Shown: positions 23,166-36,260 of the stretch, piece by piece | Position numbering within the stretch: position 1 is the stretch's first letter | How the letters are laid out: the number at the start of each line of letters is the position of its first letter | From: Prunella strophiata | Taxonomy: Eukaryota > Chordata > Aves > Passeriformes > Prunellidae | Direction of reading: 5' to 3' | Assembly (NCBI GenBank): GCA_036583965.1 | Contig: JAZBQD010000017.1 | Span: forward strand, 21,362,385 to 21,426,384 | Length of the DNA stretch: 64,000 nucleotides | Made by a program: the position numbers and the translations under genes | Notes under the pieces: model-generated | The model's database searches: none | What the model was told of the DNA's origin: nothing | Seen by the model: the letters and a program-made list of their open reading frames with translations, nothing else

Positions 23166-23499
23166 ACTCCAACCCCTATATTCATTTAAATTTTTCAGAT
23201 TTTTGGACAGAACTCTGAGTACCTCTGCCTCACCTAATCATCCAGGCACCTGTTCCCTAGGTGGGGCCAGGTTTCATCCTGTGGGTGGGTATCACCACAG
23301 CCAGGCCCCCTGCAGGGGCTGAGCTGCTTGGCATGCCTGAATCCCAGCACCATCTGTGTGCAGAGCCAGAGGAGAGGCAGGGAAAGTCACCTTTTGTATA
23401 ACAGACTGATTGCTAAGGGAGCTGTGCAGGAAGCAGGAGATTTGGCTTTGTGACCCTCCAGAGCACAAGGGGAGTCAAAATGTCTTGCTATGGGTTTTT

Positions 23500-23640
23500 G
23501 GAGGGATTTTATTTAATTTTATTGGTTTGGTTTTGTTTGGTTGTTTTGGTTTGTTTTGGTTTGGTTGGGTTTGGGTTTTTTACTTGGTTGGTTGATTTGG
23601 GATTTTTTTGTTGTTTCTCTTTCTGTTTGTTTGTTCATTT
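23500..23640 (+). repeat. G/T-rich low-complexity tract (GGTTT-like)
   Basis: The plus strand is almost free of A and C here and repeats words such as TTTGG and GGTTTTG. Strand asymmetry of this kind is typical of expanded simple sequence. Although the words look telomere-like, no TTAGGG array is present. Confidence 0.8.
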
Positions 23641-24761
23641 TATAGAAGTTTTGATGCCACCTGCAGGTCAAATTTCCGCCAACACCCATGTCCCTTTCTT
23701 TTCTGCCCACCTGCCAAATGGTCTCAGCCCTTTTATCTCCTCTGGCACTTGCCAGACCCTTCAGATGCAACACAGCAACACCAAAAGATGAAACAACCAG
23801 CCACCCTCCTTTTGCTATGGGGGTTTCTGACATGTCACTGAATTAAATCAGCTTATGGAGGTCAAATTAGTGCAGGGGCCAGTATGAAAGGTGTGGCACT
23901 CAGCAGCAGAGCCCTGCTTCTGGTGTAGCCAACAAACTACCTGTGACAACAGCAGGTGTTTATGGCAATGCAGTGATATTTCTGGTTTTTTTTTTTTCCC
24001 TGTTTCTGCTTCCAAAATAGGAATATTAATAGAATGGAATATCCATGCATCTAATCACTGGGGCATTCTCAGAATAACACTCCATATATATTGTACCTTT
24101 AATTTGAAGAATTGCTTAAATGACCCCTTTTTCATAATAGTAATTATCAGTTTTCACTTTCCAAAATAAAATTTAAATGCAAAATGAAAGACTACATGCA
24201 AACATGCTGTTTCAAATCTGATTAATTTAGTACGGTTTTTAATAAATGCTTCCTATGCTCATTACAGTTTTGCAATTAAAACTGAAAGAAAGCAATCATT
24301 TTATACTGACATTGTGCTGATGATAGGGCCATCTCCACCATATACCTGTTTAGCTCATTCATTATTACATTATTTAATTAGGAAAAAAAGAAATTAAGTA
24401 AAGTCTTCTTCTCCCTAGGTGATCAATTAGACTTTCCTATTCTTATTTCTTTCCTCTCCTCATTATTAAGATTAAAATGAAAGTACCTAGTTTAGTTGCT
24501 GTTTCCATCTGAAAGCAGGGAGCTCTGTTACAACAGACTATTGAGCTAAAATGCGAAATTTTGATTGAGAAATAAAACCAGACCACTGTAGTAACTATTT
24601 GGTTTAAAACATGCATTTCAAGGAAAATAATTTTATACTTATTTAAGTACTGATGAATTAATGGTTAGGTATCAAGAGGACTGAACACTGCAGTGAAGAA
24701 TCTCAATTATAATGCTGTTCTCCTTTTCAAATTATTCAGGAGAATGGCTACCTGATCTAAT

Positions 24762-26425
24762 AGAATCATAGAATGGTTGGGTTGGGAGGGACCTTAAAGC
24801 TTGTCTGGTTTCCTGGTGGAAACTTCCTGCCATGGAAGGACATATATTTCACTAGACCAGATTAAAGCCCCATCCAACCTGGCCTTGAATACTGCCAGGG
24901 ATGGGGCATCCACAACTGCTGTGGGCAACCTGTTCCTCATCACCCTCACTGAAAAGAATTTCTTCCTAATATCCAATCTAAACCTACTCTATTTCAATTT
25001 GAAGACATTCCCTCTTGTCCTGTCACTCAAGCTCTTGTAAAAAGTCCCTCTCTATCTTTCTTGTGGAGTCCCTTCAGGAGCTGGAATGCCACAGTTAGGT
25101 AACCCTAAGAACCTTCTCCAGGTTGAACAACCCCATTCTCTCAGCCTTCCCTCAGAGCAGAGGTGCTCCATCCCTCTGATGACCTTGGTGCCTCCTCTGG
25201 ACTCTCTGCAGCAGCTCTGTGTCCTTCCTGTGCTGGGACCCCAGGGCTGGAGGCAGCTCTGCAGGTGGGGTCTCACCAGAGGGGCAGAGGGGCAGAATCC
25301 CCTCCCTGCCCTGCTGCCCACGGGGCTCTGCCTGCAGCCCAGCACACACTTGGCTCTCTGGGCTGGCAGTGCCCATGGCTGGCTCATGCCCAGCTCTCAC
25401 CCACAGCACCCCCAAGTCCTTCTGGGCAGGGCTGCTCTCCATCTGCTCATGCCCAGCCTGGGCTGGCACCAGGGGCTGCCCTGACCCAGGTGTAGCACCA
25501 GAGCTTGGCCTTGTTAAACCTCATCAGCTTCCCATGGGCCACTGCTCGAGCTTGTCCAGGTCCCTCTGGATGGCATCCTGTCCCTCAGGAGTGTCACCTG
25601 CACCACTCAGCTTGTGACATCTGCAAACTTGCTGAGTGTGAATTCAATCCTTTTGTCTGTACCATCAGTGAAGATATTAAATAGAGCTGGTCCCAGCACA
25701 GACCCCTGAAAGGCACCACTTGTCACTGATGTCCATGAGCTCTCCGAGCTGTTGACCACAATGCTTGGATGTGACCATCCAACCAATTCCTTATCCATTG
25801 AACAGTCCATCCAGTCTGTCTCTCTCCAGTTTAGAGAGAGGCAGGTTGTGGGGAACTGTGTCAAAGGCTTTATGTAAGTTCAGATAAATGACATCTGTAA
25901 CCCTTCCCTCATGCTCTGATGGAGTCATTCCACCACAGAAGACCACAAGGCTGGTCAGGCAGGGCTTGCCCTTAGCACAGCTGTGCTGGGTGTCTGGAAT
26001 CACCTCCCTGTCCTCCATGAGCCTCAGCAGAGTTTCGAGGAGGATCTGTCCATGATCTTCCCAGGCACAGAGGCTGACAGTTCAGAGCTCCCAGGGTCCT
26101 TTCTACCCTTTTCAAGATGGGTTCAATGTTTTCCCTTTTCAGTCACCTGGGGTTTCATTTGATTGCCATGACTTTTCAAATATCATGGAGAGTGCCTTGG
26201 CAGCTACATCAGCCAATTCCTTTGGGACTCTGGGATGAGTCCTATCAGGTCCCATACACTTGAATACATTCAGGTTTCTCAGGTGGTCCTGAACAGGGTC
26301 TTTTCTTACAGTGGGAAGCACTTTGCTCCCCATACCCCATCCTGCTGTCCATCCACTCAGGAGATGTGGGAGTAGAGATTTCCAGTGAAGACTGAAGCAA
26401 AGAAGCCTTTTCAGCCTTTTTTTTA
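24762..26425 (-). mobile_element. CR1 LINE fragment with 3' UTR and part of reverse transcriptase
   Basis: The 3' end is at the left: the plus strand begins AGAATCATAGAATGG, the reverse of the typical CR1 tail. Moving right, the 3' UTR gives way to broken reverse-transcriptase frames: 25607-25864 ([12 protein letters not shown]), 25791-26018 ([15 protein letters not shown]) and 26139-26333. CR1 is a non-LTR retrotransposon that spreads by target-primed reverse transcription and is usually 5'-truncated, as here. The catalytic FADD motif reads FADV, so it lacks a key aspartate. Several frames are needed to follow it. Confidence 0.88.
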
Positions 26426-26499
26426 ATCTATTGTCATCAGTTAACTAGCATTGATGGGTACTTCTTTGAATTGAGGGCTGGTGTATAGTTTACTTCATT

Positions 26500-28010
26500 T
26501 ATAGAACCACAGAATATCCAGAGTTTGAATAGACCCAGGATCATCAGGTCGATCTTCTGGTCCTGCACTAGACAGTTCCAAGAATCACACCATGAACCTG
26601 AGAGCATTGTCTAAACATTTCTTGAAATCAGATGCTGTGACCACGTCCCTGAGGAGCCTGTTCCAGTGCCCAAACACCCCATGGGTGAAAAACATTTTCC
26701 TGACACCCAACATAAATCTCCCCAACACAATTTCAGGCCATTCTTTCAGGTCCTATCATTGGACATGACAAAGAAGAGATCAGTGTCTGCCCCTCCTCTT
26801 CCCCTCACAAGGAAGTTTCAGACCCTGGTGAGGTCTCCCCTCAAGTCTCCTTTTCTCTAGGCTAAACAGACCAAGGGCCCTCAGCCACTCCTCACAAGGT
26901 TTCTCCTACAGGCCCTTCACCATCTCCATGCCCTCCTTAGGACAGCCTCTCATAGCTGAATGTCTTTTTTATACTGTAGTGCCCAAAACTGCCCTCAGCA
27001 CTGGAGGTGAGGCTGTCCCAGCCCAGAGCAGTGGGACAATCCCCTTCCTTGCCCAGCTGGTGATGCTGTGCCTGATGCCCCCAGGACAGGGATGTCCCTC
27101 CAGGGCACTGCTGGCTCATGTTCAGCTTGCCATGGACCAGGACCTCCAGGTCCCTTTCCAGGGTGCTGCTCTCCAGCCTCTCATTCCCCAATCTTTCCGT
27201 ACATCCAGGGCTGCCCATCCCAGGGGCAGTCAGGGATGTTTCCTTGTTGAACTGCACGGAGCTGGTGATGGCCCAGCCCTTTGGTTCAGCGAGGTCTCTG
27301 CAGGGCCTCCCTGCCTTTCAGGGAATCAGCAGCTCTTCCCTGTCTTGTATCATCTGCAGATTTGCTGAGACTCCCTTCCAGTCCTGCTTGCAGGTTGTTT
27401 ATGAAGATGTTGAAGAGCACAGGGCTGAGGATGGAGCCCTGCAGAACCCTGCCAGTGACAGGTCACCAGTTTGATGTCACCCCAGTCACAGTAACCCTTT
27501 GTGCCTGACCCGTGAGCCAGTTGCTCACTCATCATATGATGTGTTTATCCAGTTGTGGACTGGACATTTTGTCCAGAAGGATCCTATGAGAGACAGGATC
27601 CTAAACTTTACTGAAATCCAGAATACTACATCAGTTGGCATATCCTGTAGGTGGCTACCTTGTTGCAAAAGGAATTAGGTTTGACAAGGAAGACTTTTCC
27701 CTCAGAAAGCTGTGCTGGCTGTGACCAATGGCTACATTGTCCTCTAGGTGTTTTTTACTACCTCTCAGAATAATATTCTCCATAATTTTACCAGGCACTG
27801 AAGTGAGACTGACAAGCCTGTAGTCTCCAGGTCATCCTTCTTGTCCTTGCTGAAACTGGAACATTGTTTTCCAGCTTCCAGGCAACAGAGACCTCTCGAG
27901 ATTCCCAAGACCATTCAAAAATCGAGAGGCCTCACAATGACATCAGCCAACTCTTTGAGTATCCTCAGATTAATCCCATCAGACCCCATAAATTTAGAGG
28001 GATTTGTTAC
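26500..28010 (-). mobile_element. Second CR1 LINE fragment, different subfamily
   Basis: It starts again with a CR1-type 3' end (AGAACCACAGAATATCC on the plus strand) about 75 bases beyond the first fragment and runs in the same orientation. Sequence typical of CR1 3' UTR and late ORF2 continues to about 28.0 kb. No good open frame survives, and its wording differs from the first copy, so it is a separate, older insertion rather than a duplication. Confidence 0.8.
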
Positions 28011-31000
28011 ACTTTAAACTCACATTCTATGAAGATTAATGAAAAAGCTGATGGGAAAGGTAGTTAATAATTAACGAGCTTGATCTCTATCTAGTGCATG
28101 TATAATTAAGAAAGGTGTGATTATTCTTTTCTCGTTAGTAATTCAATAATTATCTTGTGCCTAATACATCCATACAGACTTCAGCATCTAGCATCCACAT
28201 AAAAAATTGACTTCAAGATATGGTGAGAGGTTGCCTGGCAACAGCTCTTCTATTTTATTTTGAATGGCATTTTTGGGGCAGAGAGTGAGGAAGGGAAGAG
28301 CTGGGAAAAAAGTTTGACTCGAGAGGCCTGCTCTGATCTAGATTCCTGTGTCTCTGCAGGACTGTGAATCTGCTCAGTGTGCATGTGGGCCCACCAGGGA
28401 CCGTGCCTGGCAGCTCTTTGCCTTCGTGCCTGACTCAAGCTGTGTAACTCCTTCTTCCACAAACCAGCCTCATAAAGAGACACAAATAAACTGAGATTTT
28501 TTTGATGTCAGTCACATGAGGAAGTTCTGTGATGTCTGGCTCCAGAGAGGAGTGCTTTCTTTTTGGAATACGTGACAGGGTAGTCACACTAAAAAAAAAG
28601 GATCTTCCTGCAGACCTGGGTTTAGTTTCCTTTCTGCTGATTGCACAGCTGTCCCACTCAGTCCTCCCAGGGCTGCTGCAATTTTCAGGTCTGCTCACAT
28701 GGAGTGTGAGTCTTGGGACTATAAGCAGTAAATAAATATTCTAAATCTCCTTCCTCAGAATACTTGGGACCTGTGTCCCCATGACACAGTTTAGAGTAGA
28801 TAGGATAGTTTAGTTAGTTTTTTAGGGGTTTTTTTGAATGCTGTGTTCTGACTCAGGTGTAAAGTGTTATAAAATACTTTATATTTAAATAAAATAAAAA
28901 TAGGTAAAAGGAAAAGAAAATATGAGAAGCCTGGAAAAACAAAATACACCATCAAAGCAGGACTCTGAGAAGGCAAGATGTGAGCTTAAAGGCATGCTAA
29001 TATGCCAACTGTACAACCCAAAAACTGAAAAACAAACCTACAAGGAAAGAACAAGAAGCAAAAACCAAAACAAAACCCACAAAAAAAAACCAAAAAAAAC
29101 CCCACCACTCCATAGAACTTAATATCAGATCTTTTATATTTCTGTCATATTTCTGGACTACCTACAAATCCTATGCATATTTCTGCAAAAGCTGTAGTAG
29201 CCTAGAAAAAAATTATTTGACTGATCATAAAAGTTTCATTGGGAAAAGCAAATCAAATGTTGCAAAATCCTTGGCTATTTTAACAGCAGCAAATCAAGAT
29301 TATGTGGTCCTAACTCTCTCCTTAGGAACCCACCTTGTAAGGACTGTAATTTTCCTCTATACAGTGCTGCCATTCTTTTCCATCTTCCCTCCTGGTAGAA
29401 AACTAATTAAATCACTTGTTTCTTAGGTTGCTTGAAACATTATCTAACAGTTTTCTCCACATCCCATTGAGTTCATGTATTGAAACTGAGTGATTTTGAA
29501 AGAGTATTACTAACCTTTGTCTGGGCTTGTTCTTGTCAAAAAAATCCAGTCTGTCTTACTCCTTGTCTTTTAATTTTGGATTTAAAGTAGTAAATGCATC
29601 ACACATGTAAAGTGCTGAAGACAGAAGTGCCGGATGTGTTAACTTCCATATTCAGAAAGTTCCTTTACATTGTGGGTTCTTTTGATATTCCAGAAAATAA
29701 ACTCTTGGGAGAAAATATAATGTATTTTTCTACTTCATATTATTCTTTTAATGAATGTTGGATGCTACATGGGAAGATTTGGATTAATTTTGCTGGTTTG
29801 TTTTGAGGCAATATAAAAACCAAAAAGGTGAGGTAAAAACAAAGGGATCAACATCAGCACTAAGAGAATAGTCTCAGTATGAGCTAGGTCTTCTAGATCT
29901 GCTTTTAAACTTACCCTTTTTATCTGATTTTCTGCTCATGCTTTCACTTACAGCATTAGAGGTGATAACAGCAATGGGAAATACTAAAAAAGTCACCAGC
30001 TGCGTGCAACTTACAGCCTTCTAATGGCATTATCACTTGGTCCTTCTGTAAAACAGAGTAAAATCTCATCTACATCCATATTGCCATCATTTTATATTTT
30101 GAAAGGAAAGGATGAGCATATATGCATCCCAGTGTCAGGAAGCAATTTACTGTCTCTGCTTATAAAATAGGCATTCATGCAAATCACAATAATAGTTGTT
30201 AATTTATTTAAATCAGAGTTTCCCTATTACTGGCAGAGAGTTTTGATGGTTTTCAGTCTGATCGTTGAAGTAAATAATAAAAAATGGCATTCACTTTTCT
30301 GTGCAAGAGCATGTTTCAAGTCTAAATTCTAACACTGCCCCTCAGAGTGACTGCAAACTCTCCTATCACGGTGTTACCTGGAAACTGCACTAGTACATAT
30401 TCAGCTATGAATGGAAATACTGTTACACAAAGGATTTAGGACAGTAACCTGTCGACCCAGCCTGAAATTCTTTCTCTCTCTCAGAGCACTTCATAAATTG
30501 CTGATTTCTGAGAGCAGCTTTTCAGTCAGTGGTACATGAATGTACCAATAATTTAATTTAGAACATGTTTCACTGGTTTGCTTTACGTATTGTGAAAGGC
30601 AGTAGCAGTAAAGTTTCGTAAAAGGCCATGGATATAACAGCTGTTTCTTACTTTGTCTACTATGACTGTCCCTCTGTCAGGAATGAAATTCAATTGATTT
30701 AGCGTGATTTGTTATAGATATATCCATGCTGGCTCAGTCTTACTGCTTTATTATCCGAATCTTTGAAACAGTCACATATAATTTTTTCCTATCTCTTCTC
30801 AGGAATCAGCTTCCAGTGGGACTGCTCTGCAACTCTTCATATCATCCCTTCCACATGCCTTTTTTGGAGATAAATAACAAAGTGGACTTTCTTCTACTCT
30901 TCCTTTTTCTTTGAAGAGATCTTGGAAATAAATGCTGGGGTTTACAGAGTGCTGACTGGAATACACATAACTTGTTTGGTATTCTTTCAAGGCTCTTTCT

Positions 31001-32914
31001 CCCATTTTCTTGCCAGTTATTTGACTTCTAGCCAAAGCTATGTTTTGTTCAGGCAACAATCACAAATAAGCTCAAATTGCCTTTCTGTGAAGAAAGAAGC
31101 AAAGGAGAGAGATGAATGCTCCTACCTTCTCTGTTTCTCCTTTATTTCCTTTCCCCTTGGTTAAATTGCTGAATTATAAATTTCTTTGTAGGCCCCCCAA
31201 CATGAGTTTACTCTACTTTTCACTTTTTTTTCCAGCTTCTGCAACACACTCTGCCTCCTTTTGTGCCTTAGTTTTGGGGTTTTTTTTAATTTACAGTTAC
31301 ATGCTCAGGTTAATTCATTAAATTCATGTGCCACTTAGTTGTAGCTTTTTAATAACAATGTAATTCAGGCACATCATCTTTCCAGAAAGAATTCAACTTA
31401 AGCTGAACTCAATCCCTGCCATTCCTGTGTCTAAGAAAAGACTTAAGCAGAGGATATCCTCACCAGTAGTTGTAACATGAAGGCTGCAGTGGAACTGTTT
31501 TTCCCAGAGCTCAAATACTGCCTTCCCCTCAGCCCTGTGTCACCTCTTCCCAAACACTCGTGTGATGAGCACACAAGCAGCTCCTCAGCAGCTCCAACAC
31601 ATGGAACCCAAGCAAATGGGGATAGGCTGGTGGGCAGCAATCTTCTTCATCAGCGTGGCTTTTTGTAGACACAATGTGTGTCTTCTCCCAATTAGCAACA
31701 GGGAAATACACTCCTTGTGAAATTTTGTATGAGGATAAACTGAAGAGGTAAGCTACACCTATGAATTCCAGTGACAAACGGTGTCCCACAAACTGCCTCA
31801 GTCAAGTCCAGGGTTTGCATCTTCCTTTCTGCCATAACTAGCATTAAATATTGAAGAGTCTTCATGAGTATCCCTTGACTGTCACCTCAGATAAAGTGGT
31901 AGTGTTTTCCAATCTCCTATATCTTGGCAGAATAGAACACATATTTAAGAATTGACATCAAAATATTAGTTCCTATTTCAGCTGACAAAACACTGGAACC
32001 AATTACTGACTTGGACAGAAGGGATGGATATTTGCATGTGTTTTTTGGTGATTTGATCTATGGAAGCAATAAATGTATTCCAACAAGTCATTTGCTACTT
32101 CTACGGTGGAAAAATAAATACCCCAAGCCCATCTCTGTTATTTTCATGGGAAAAGCAAAAATGCCCTAGGAAAACCAGTCTTTGAAAAGGGGACTGAAAC
32201 CAAGTGGTTTGATTGTTAATACTAAGTACCATTTACAGATGGCAGTACTTGTGTTAATTTTATCAACCATTCTGTTACATAGTCAGGTGAAATGAAAATT
32301 AACTTTGAACTTTTGTTTCCCTTTAATTACCCAGTTCACATATTGAAAAATATATCAAAGTATAGTAGTGTAGGTAAGTATACCTGATTTTGAGGGGTTT
32401 GTGATGTATTTACCTCAAGCATCAAAGAATTTGAGAATCTTGAGTATATATATAATATTTAAATTTTTAAGGCTTGGCACATAAATATGATTAGGTATAT
32501 CCCACAAATCACTTGTTTCTTGAAAGATCTTAATATGTTCCATGGATTTTTGAAAATATTAATTTATTAGATTGCCCATTTGCAGGAATTTTTAATTTCT
32601 GTGAGACATATATTAAAAAGACAAGTTATATTTCTTTCTCAAATTGCTAACCCAGTTTTGTGATAGTATTAAATATGTGAATTTATAGGTCTTAAACATT
32701 ATAATATGGTGTGCTAACTGAAAACTTTACTAGAATGTTATTGGTGAATTCCTTAGTCATGAATTTCTCAAGAATAATTTAGCAAAGCATTAAAAATGGC
32801 AAGACTTTTCATCCATCCAAACATAAATCTCTAAATAACTGTCCTTACAGTTTTGCTTCTCATTATATTTCAGTGAACAAAATTACTTCAATGAGCTTTA
32901 AATTCTGTTTTCTA
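28011..32914. other. Gene-free AT-rich stretch
   Basis: No supported gene or RNA. There is an A/C-rich low-complexity patch at about 29040-29105. Short open frames such as 30726-30914 and 30922-31164 show no domain or splice pattern that I could support. Confidence 0.5.
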
Positions 32915-33140
32915 TAAGAGGAAGTTGGCTTTGCGTATTAGGAAGCAGTTCTTTACTGAGAGCATGGTGAGACAGTAGCACAGCTTGCCCAGAGAAGCTG
33001 TGGCTGCTCCATCCCTGGAGATGTTCAAGACCAGGCTGGATGGTGCTCTGAGCAGCCTGGGGTAGGGGAAGGTGTCCTTGCCCATGGAATTGGATGAGCT
33101 TTGGGGTCCCTTCCATCCCAAGCCATTCTATGATTTGATG
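32915..33140 (+). mobile_element. CR1 LINE 3' end
   Basis: A 5'-truncated copy of about 225 bases holding the typical 3' UTR (including the words CATCCCTGGAGATG and TTCAAGACCAGGCTGGATGG). It ends with CCATTCTATGATTTGATG, the plus-strand CR1 tail. It has no coding potential. Confidence 0.9.
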
Positions 33141-35149
33141 AGTCCATGAACAGGTGACATTGCATGTTTCTGGCTGTGTTGCCAGGGCCTATTTAAGGGC
33201 CTGGCATAAGACTTGCATGCCTTCACATTTTTGTCTGTAGTCATTTACCTAGCCAGTCTTATCAGATCACCTTTGAAAAGGATATCAGTTTTTATTATGA
33301 TTTTTGCCATTATACTTAATGGCAAATTGAAAGTCATTACAAGTTTAAACTATCTTACTAGCATTAAAGAGATGCAGATAAGAATGTTACTATTTTGTTC
33401 TTTCCATCCACAGCAATCCTTTTGCTGAACTACTACATTTCCTACCAAGAAAATAATTATGACATCAAAGAAAAGACTTAATAACTTATGGCATCTAGCT
33501 CAACCCACAAAGACCCAGAGTTCCCAGATTGCGTAAGTAATGAACAAATGAACCATATCTTTCCATCTTAAGGGACCTTCCCACAATTCACTAACAGCTT
33601 CAGGTCTGCCAAAAACTTTATAAATAGTACAGTATGAGAAGAATGATACATACATTTGATTAACTTCTGGCTTGTGTTTTAGCTTTCCCAAGAGACCATA
33701 CGTGGCAGACCAGTCATAAAAGTGCTGTGCATTTAGGCTCTCCTCTTTCTAAACCTGCCTTCCTTCCCTACAGCCTTCCATTGGTGTAGGGCTCCTATTA
33801 GCATTATTATTAGGTGTGTCAGTTACAACTGACAAGAAAAGATACTCTGTTCTGTTAATTTATTTATGCTACTGAACAACCATTGTATAAACCTGCTGCT
33901 CTGGATCCTGACTTGTAACCAGGGGGCCCCCGAGGTTAAGACTGTTTAAAAACGTCCCTCTGTTATCTGCCCATTCTTTACCAGTGGCACAAATACCTGA
34001 CAGCTGCACCTTCTAAGCTGTGGGGGTGATTATGGCTCCTTTTCAATGTTGTGGTTTGAGCAATGGTGATTTAAGGTCTGGCTGTTGAGAAACTGAGCTG
34101 TCTGCAGAGCAGGGAGAAATGGAGCCTCTCATCAGATATCCCAAGTTAGGTTTCTGTTGAGCATCAGTCTGACCCTGCAGTCTTTGACTCACACTAATGG
34201 TCAGCAATGAAAAGATTTTTAAAGTATTTGGAGCCATTTATCCCCCCTATATCGTCAATTCTATGTTTAACTAAAAAGAAGCAGTTCTCCTTTCATACAT
34301 TTTTCTCAAAACATACTTTCTCTTTCCAATAAATAAAACATATAAATAAAACTACTATAGATCCTAGCAGCGGCAATATAATTTCTCATTCCTGAATCAC
34401 AAAAGACATTAAAAAACCTTATTTTACTGATGATATTGATCAATCTCTTTTATGCAGATAATTGCTTAGATTTATGTATCTTATTTTAAAGCTAGGATTG
34501 GTGTATTGTGCAGGAAATAAAAATAGGCCACACTTCTGTCACAATCCAACCAAAATATAAATATCCATGCTTCCTTTACCTAGAAATGTTTAAGCAAAAC
34601 ATCCTGTGTAATTGCTAAGACTGATGAAAGAGCTGATCACACTGAAATGATCTAATTCTGTGGCACTGCAACCCTGAAAAATCAGGGAGTGTGGCAACAT
34701 TGCAATGAAAAGAGTCATGCTGAGCAGCTGAACACTGCATTTTGAGTGATCAAGAGCTCTGCTGGACTGGAGTTCATGCACAGTTCTGCTGATTTGCTGA
34801 ACTCTGTGGAAGCAGAGAAGCAGAATCATCAGCCTGTGATGAAACTTTTAATCTCCCTATAATTCAGAAAGCTAGCCCAGCAGGCTTTGAACTCACCAAA
34901 ACTCAAAATATACACTTGGAGCAGACCTTTTAAGATGAAGCCTGTTTAATCTGAGCACTGTATATTTTCTGATCATAAGTACAGAGAGCTCTTTCAGAGA
35001 TGCCAAATCTTTCAATAGTTAAATAGTTTTCTTTTAAGCTTAACTTTTTATGTATGCAATATTTTTGGATCAGATAGATTCTATAAAAGCAATAAGGATC
35101 CCTTTGCCTTCACAGTGAAGAAAAAAATTAGAAAAATTCAGAAAAGTTG

Positions 35150-35173
35150 TTCAGTTCCCTTGAGGGAACTGAA
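35150..35173. repeat. Perfect inverted repeat, 11-bp arms
   Basis: TTCAGTTCCCT and AGGGAACTGAA are exact complements around a TG spacer. It may be chance or a slippage product. Confidence 0.85.
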
Positions 35174-35949
35174 AATCTCTAAGAAAATATAAGCTCTTGT
35201 CATAAAAAGTTTAATGGGACGGGAATGATATCTTGTTCCCAGCTCTTCATATTATCACTATGTTCTAAGGCAAAAAATAGTACTGAAGCTCCTCTGCAGA
35301 GGAATTAAAACCTTTTTTGGGTATGTTTGATCTCTTAGTGACTGACTGCCTGAGTGATGTTTAAGAATTTACCATCCTTACCTGGAGTGGATCACACTTA
35401 ACTGGGTATTACTTTTTCAAGGATAAATATCCCAGATTTAAACCTGGCTCCTTAGCTCAGAGGGTTTGCTATTTTTATGTTGTCTATGTCATGATATCAG
35501 CAGTCTTTGTATAGACAGGAACCAGAACATTTAATTATCACACTTTGGGTTTTATGCTAACACCCCAGCAGAACTGTAATCCTCTTTGCCCCTGTATGCT
35601 AAGTAATTTTGTTTTGGAAATAAATGTCATTATTATCATAAGGTAAATGAGATTTAAAATGTTAAGCTACTTAGTTTGCTCCTCCTTCCTTTCTTCAGAA
35701 CTTCTTAGAAATCAAAGGCTGATGACAGTGTCAGGTGAGTAACAAGAAATATTTTTGTCCTCTGAAGAATATTAACATACAGAACTATGTTTATAAAGTG
35801 GGAAACATTACTGAAACTATATTACCTTACCTATTGAACAGTAAGTCATTTTGCAAGACTCTGATTCATTTATTTTGAGTGTAGTCTCATTTCAGCCTCA
35901 TCTGGGATAATCATATGCCTGTCTTAGAAGAGTTTTGTTGATGAAAAAT

Positions 35950-36260
35950 TGTTTGCAACTGGTGGGTTGACACAATGCTTATTCTTTAAAAACCACTGGC
36001 CTGTGGAACCACAGAATGTTTATTCTGTAGGAAGGAGAAAGGAAAGCAACCAGCTCAGTTGTGCCAAGTTTTGCCAGTTCACCAGGCGGTCAGGTGTGAC
36101 TTTGGGGTTGGTGACCACCAGAGACCACCAGAGAGATCCCTGGGACAAAAGAACGTGAGCAGAGGGGAGAAAACACATATTAATGATTTGGGGAAATTGT
36201 TTATTATACACATGTTTATTCCAGGAAAATCAATGGATACATATGTAAAATATAGTATAT
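35950..36260 (-). mobile_element. Possible LTR fragment
   Basis: On the minus strand AATAAACATTCTG occurs downstream of a denser, GC-richer stretch containing a direct repeat of GACCACCAGA (about 36114-36134). This resembles a retroviral U3-R layout. No matching LTR, primer site or target duplication was found, so the call is tentative. Confidence 0.27.

Larger units (their letters stand above)
14841..24761. other. Gene-free AT-rich stretch
   Basis: No supported gene. Notable items are a perfect 28-bp palindrome (19365-19392), a T19 run (20199-20217), an A31-CC-A15 run (23110-23157) and a G/T-rich tract (23500-23640). The stretch around 16610-16860 is rich in TAATTA-like motifs and could be a conserved noncoding element, which needs an alignment to show. 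A 109-codon frame at 20788-21117 has no motif I know. Confidence 0.5.

Noticed and set aside
23006..23218. Poly(A) tract as the tail of a processed pseudogene
   Set aside because: No upstream AATAAA, no recognisable coding body and no target duplication.
25086..25617. Several overlapping frames of 100-132 codons
   Set aside because: They fall in the GC-rich 3' part of a CR1 copy and are not genes.
26928..27474. Frames of 106-146 codons on both strands
   Set aside because: They belong to the second CR1 fragment.
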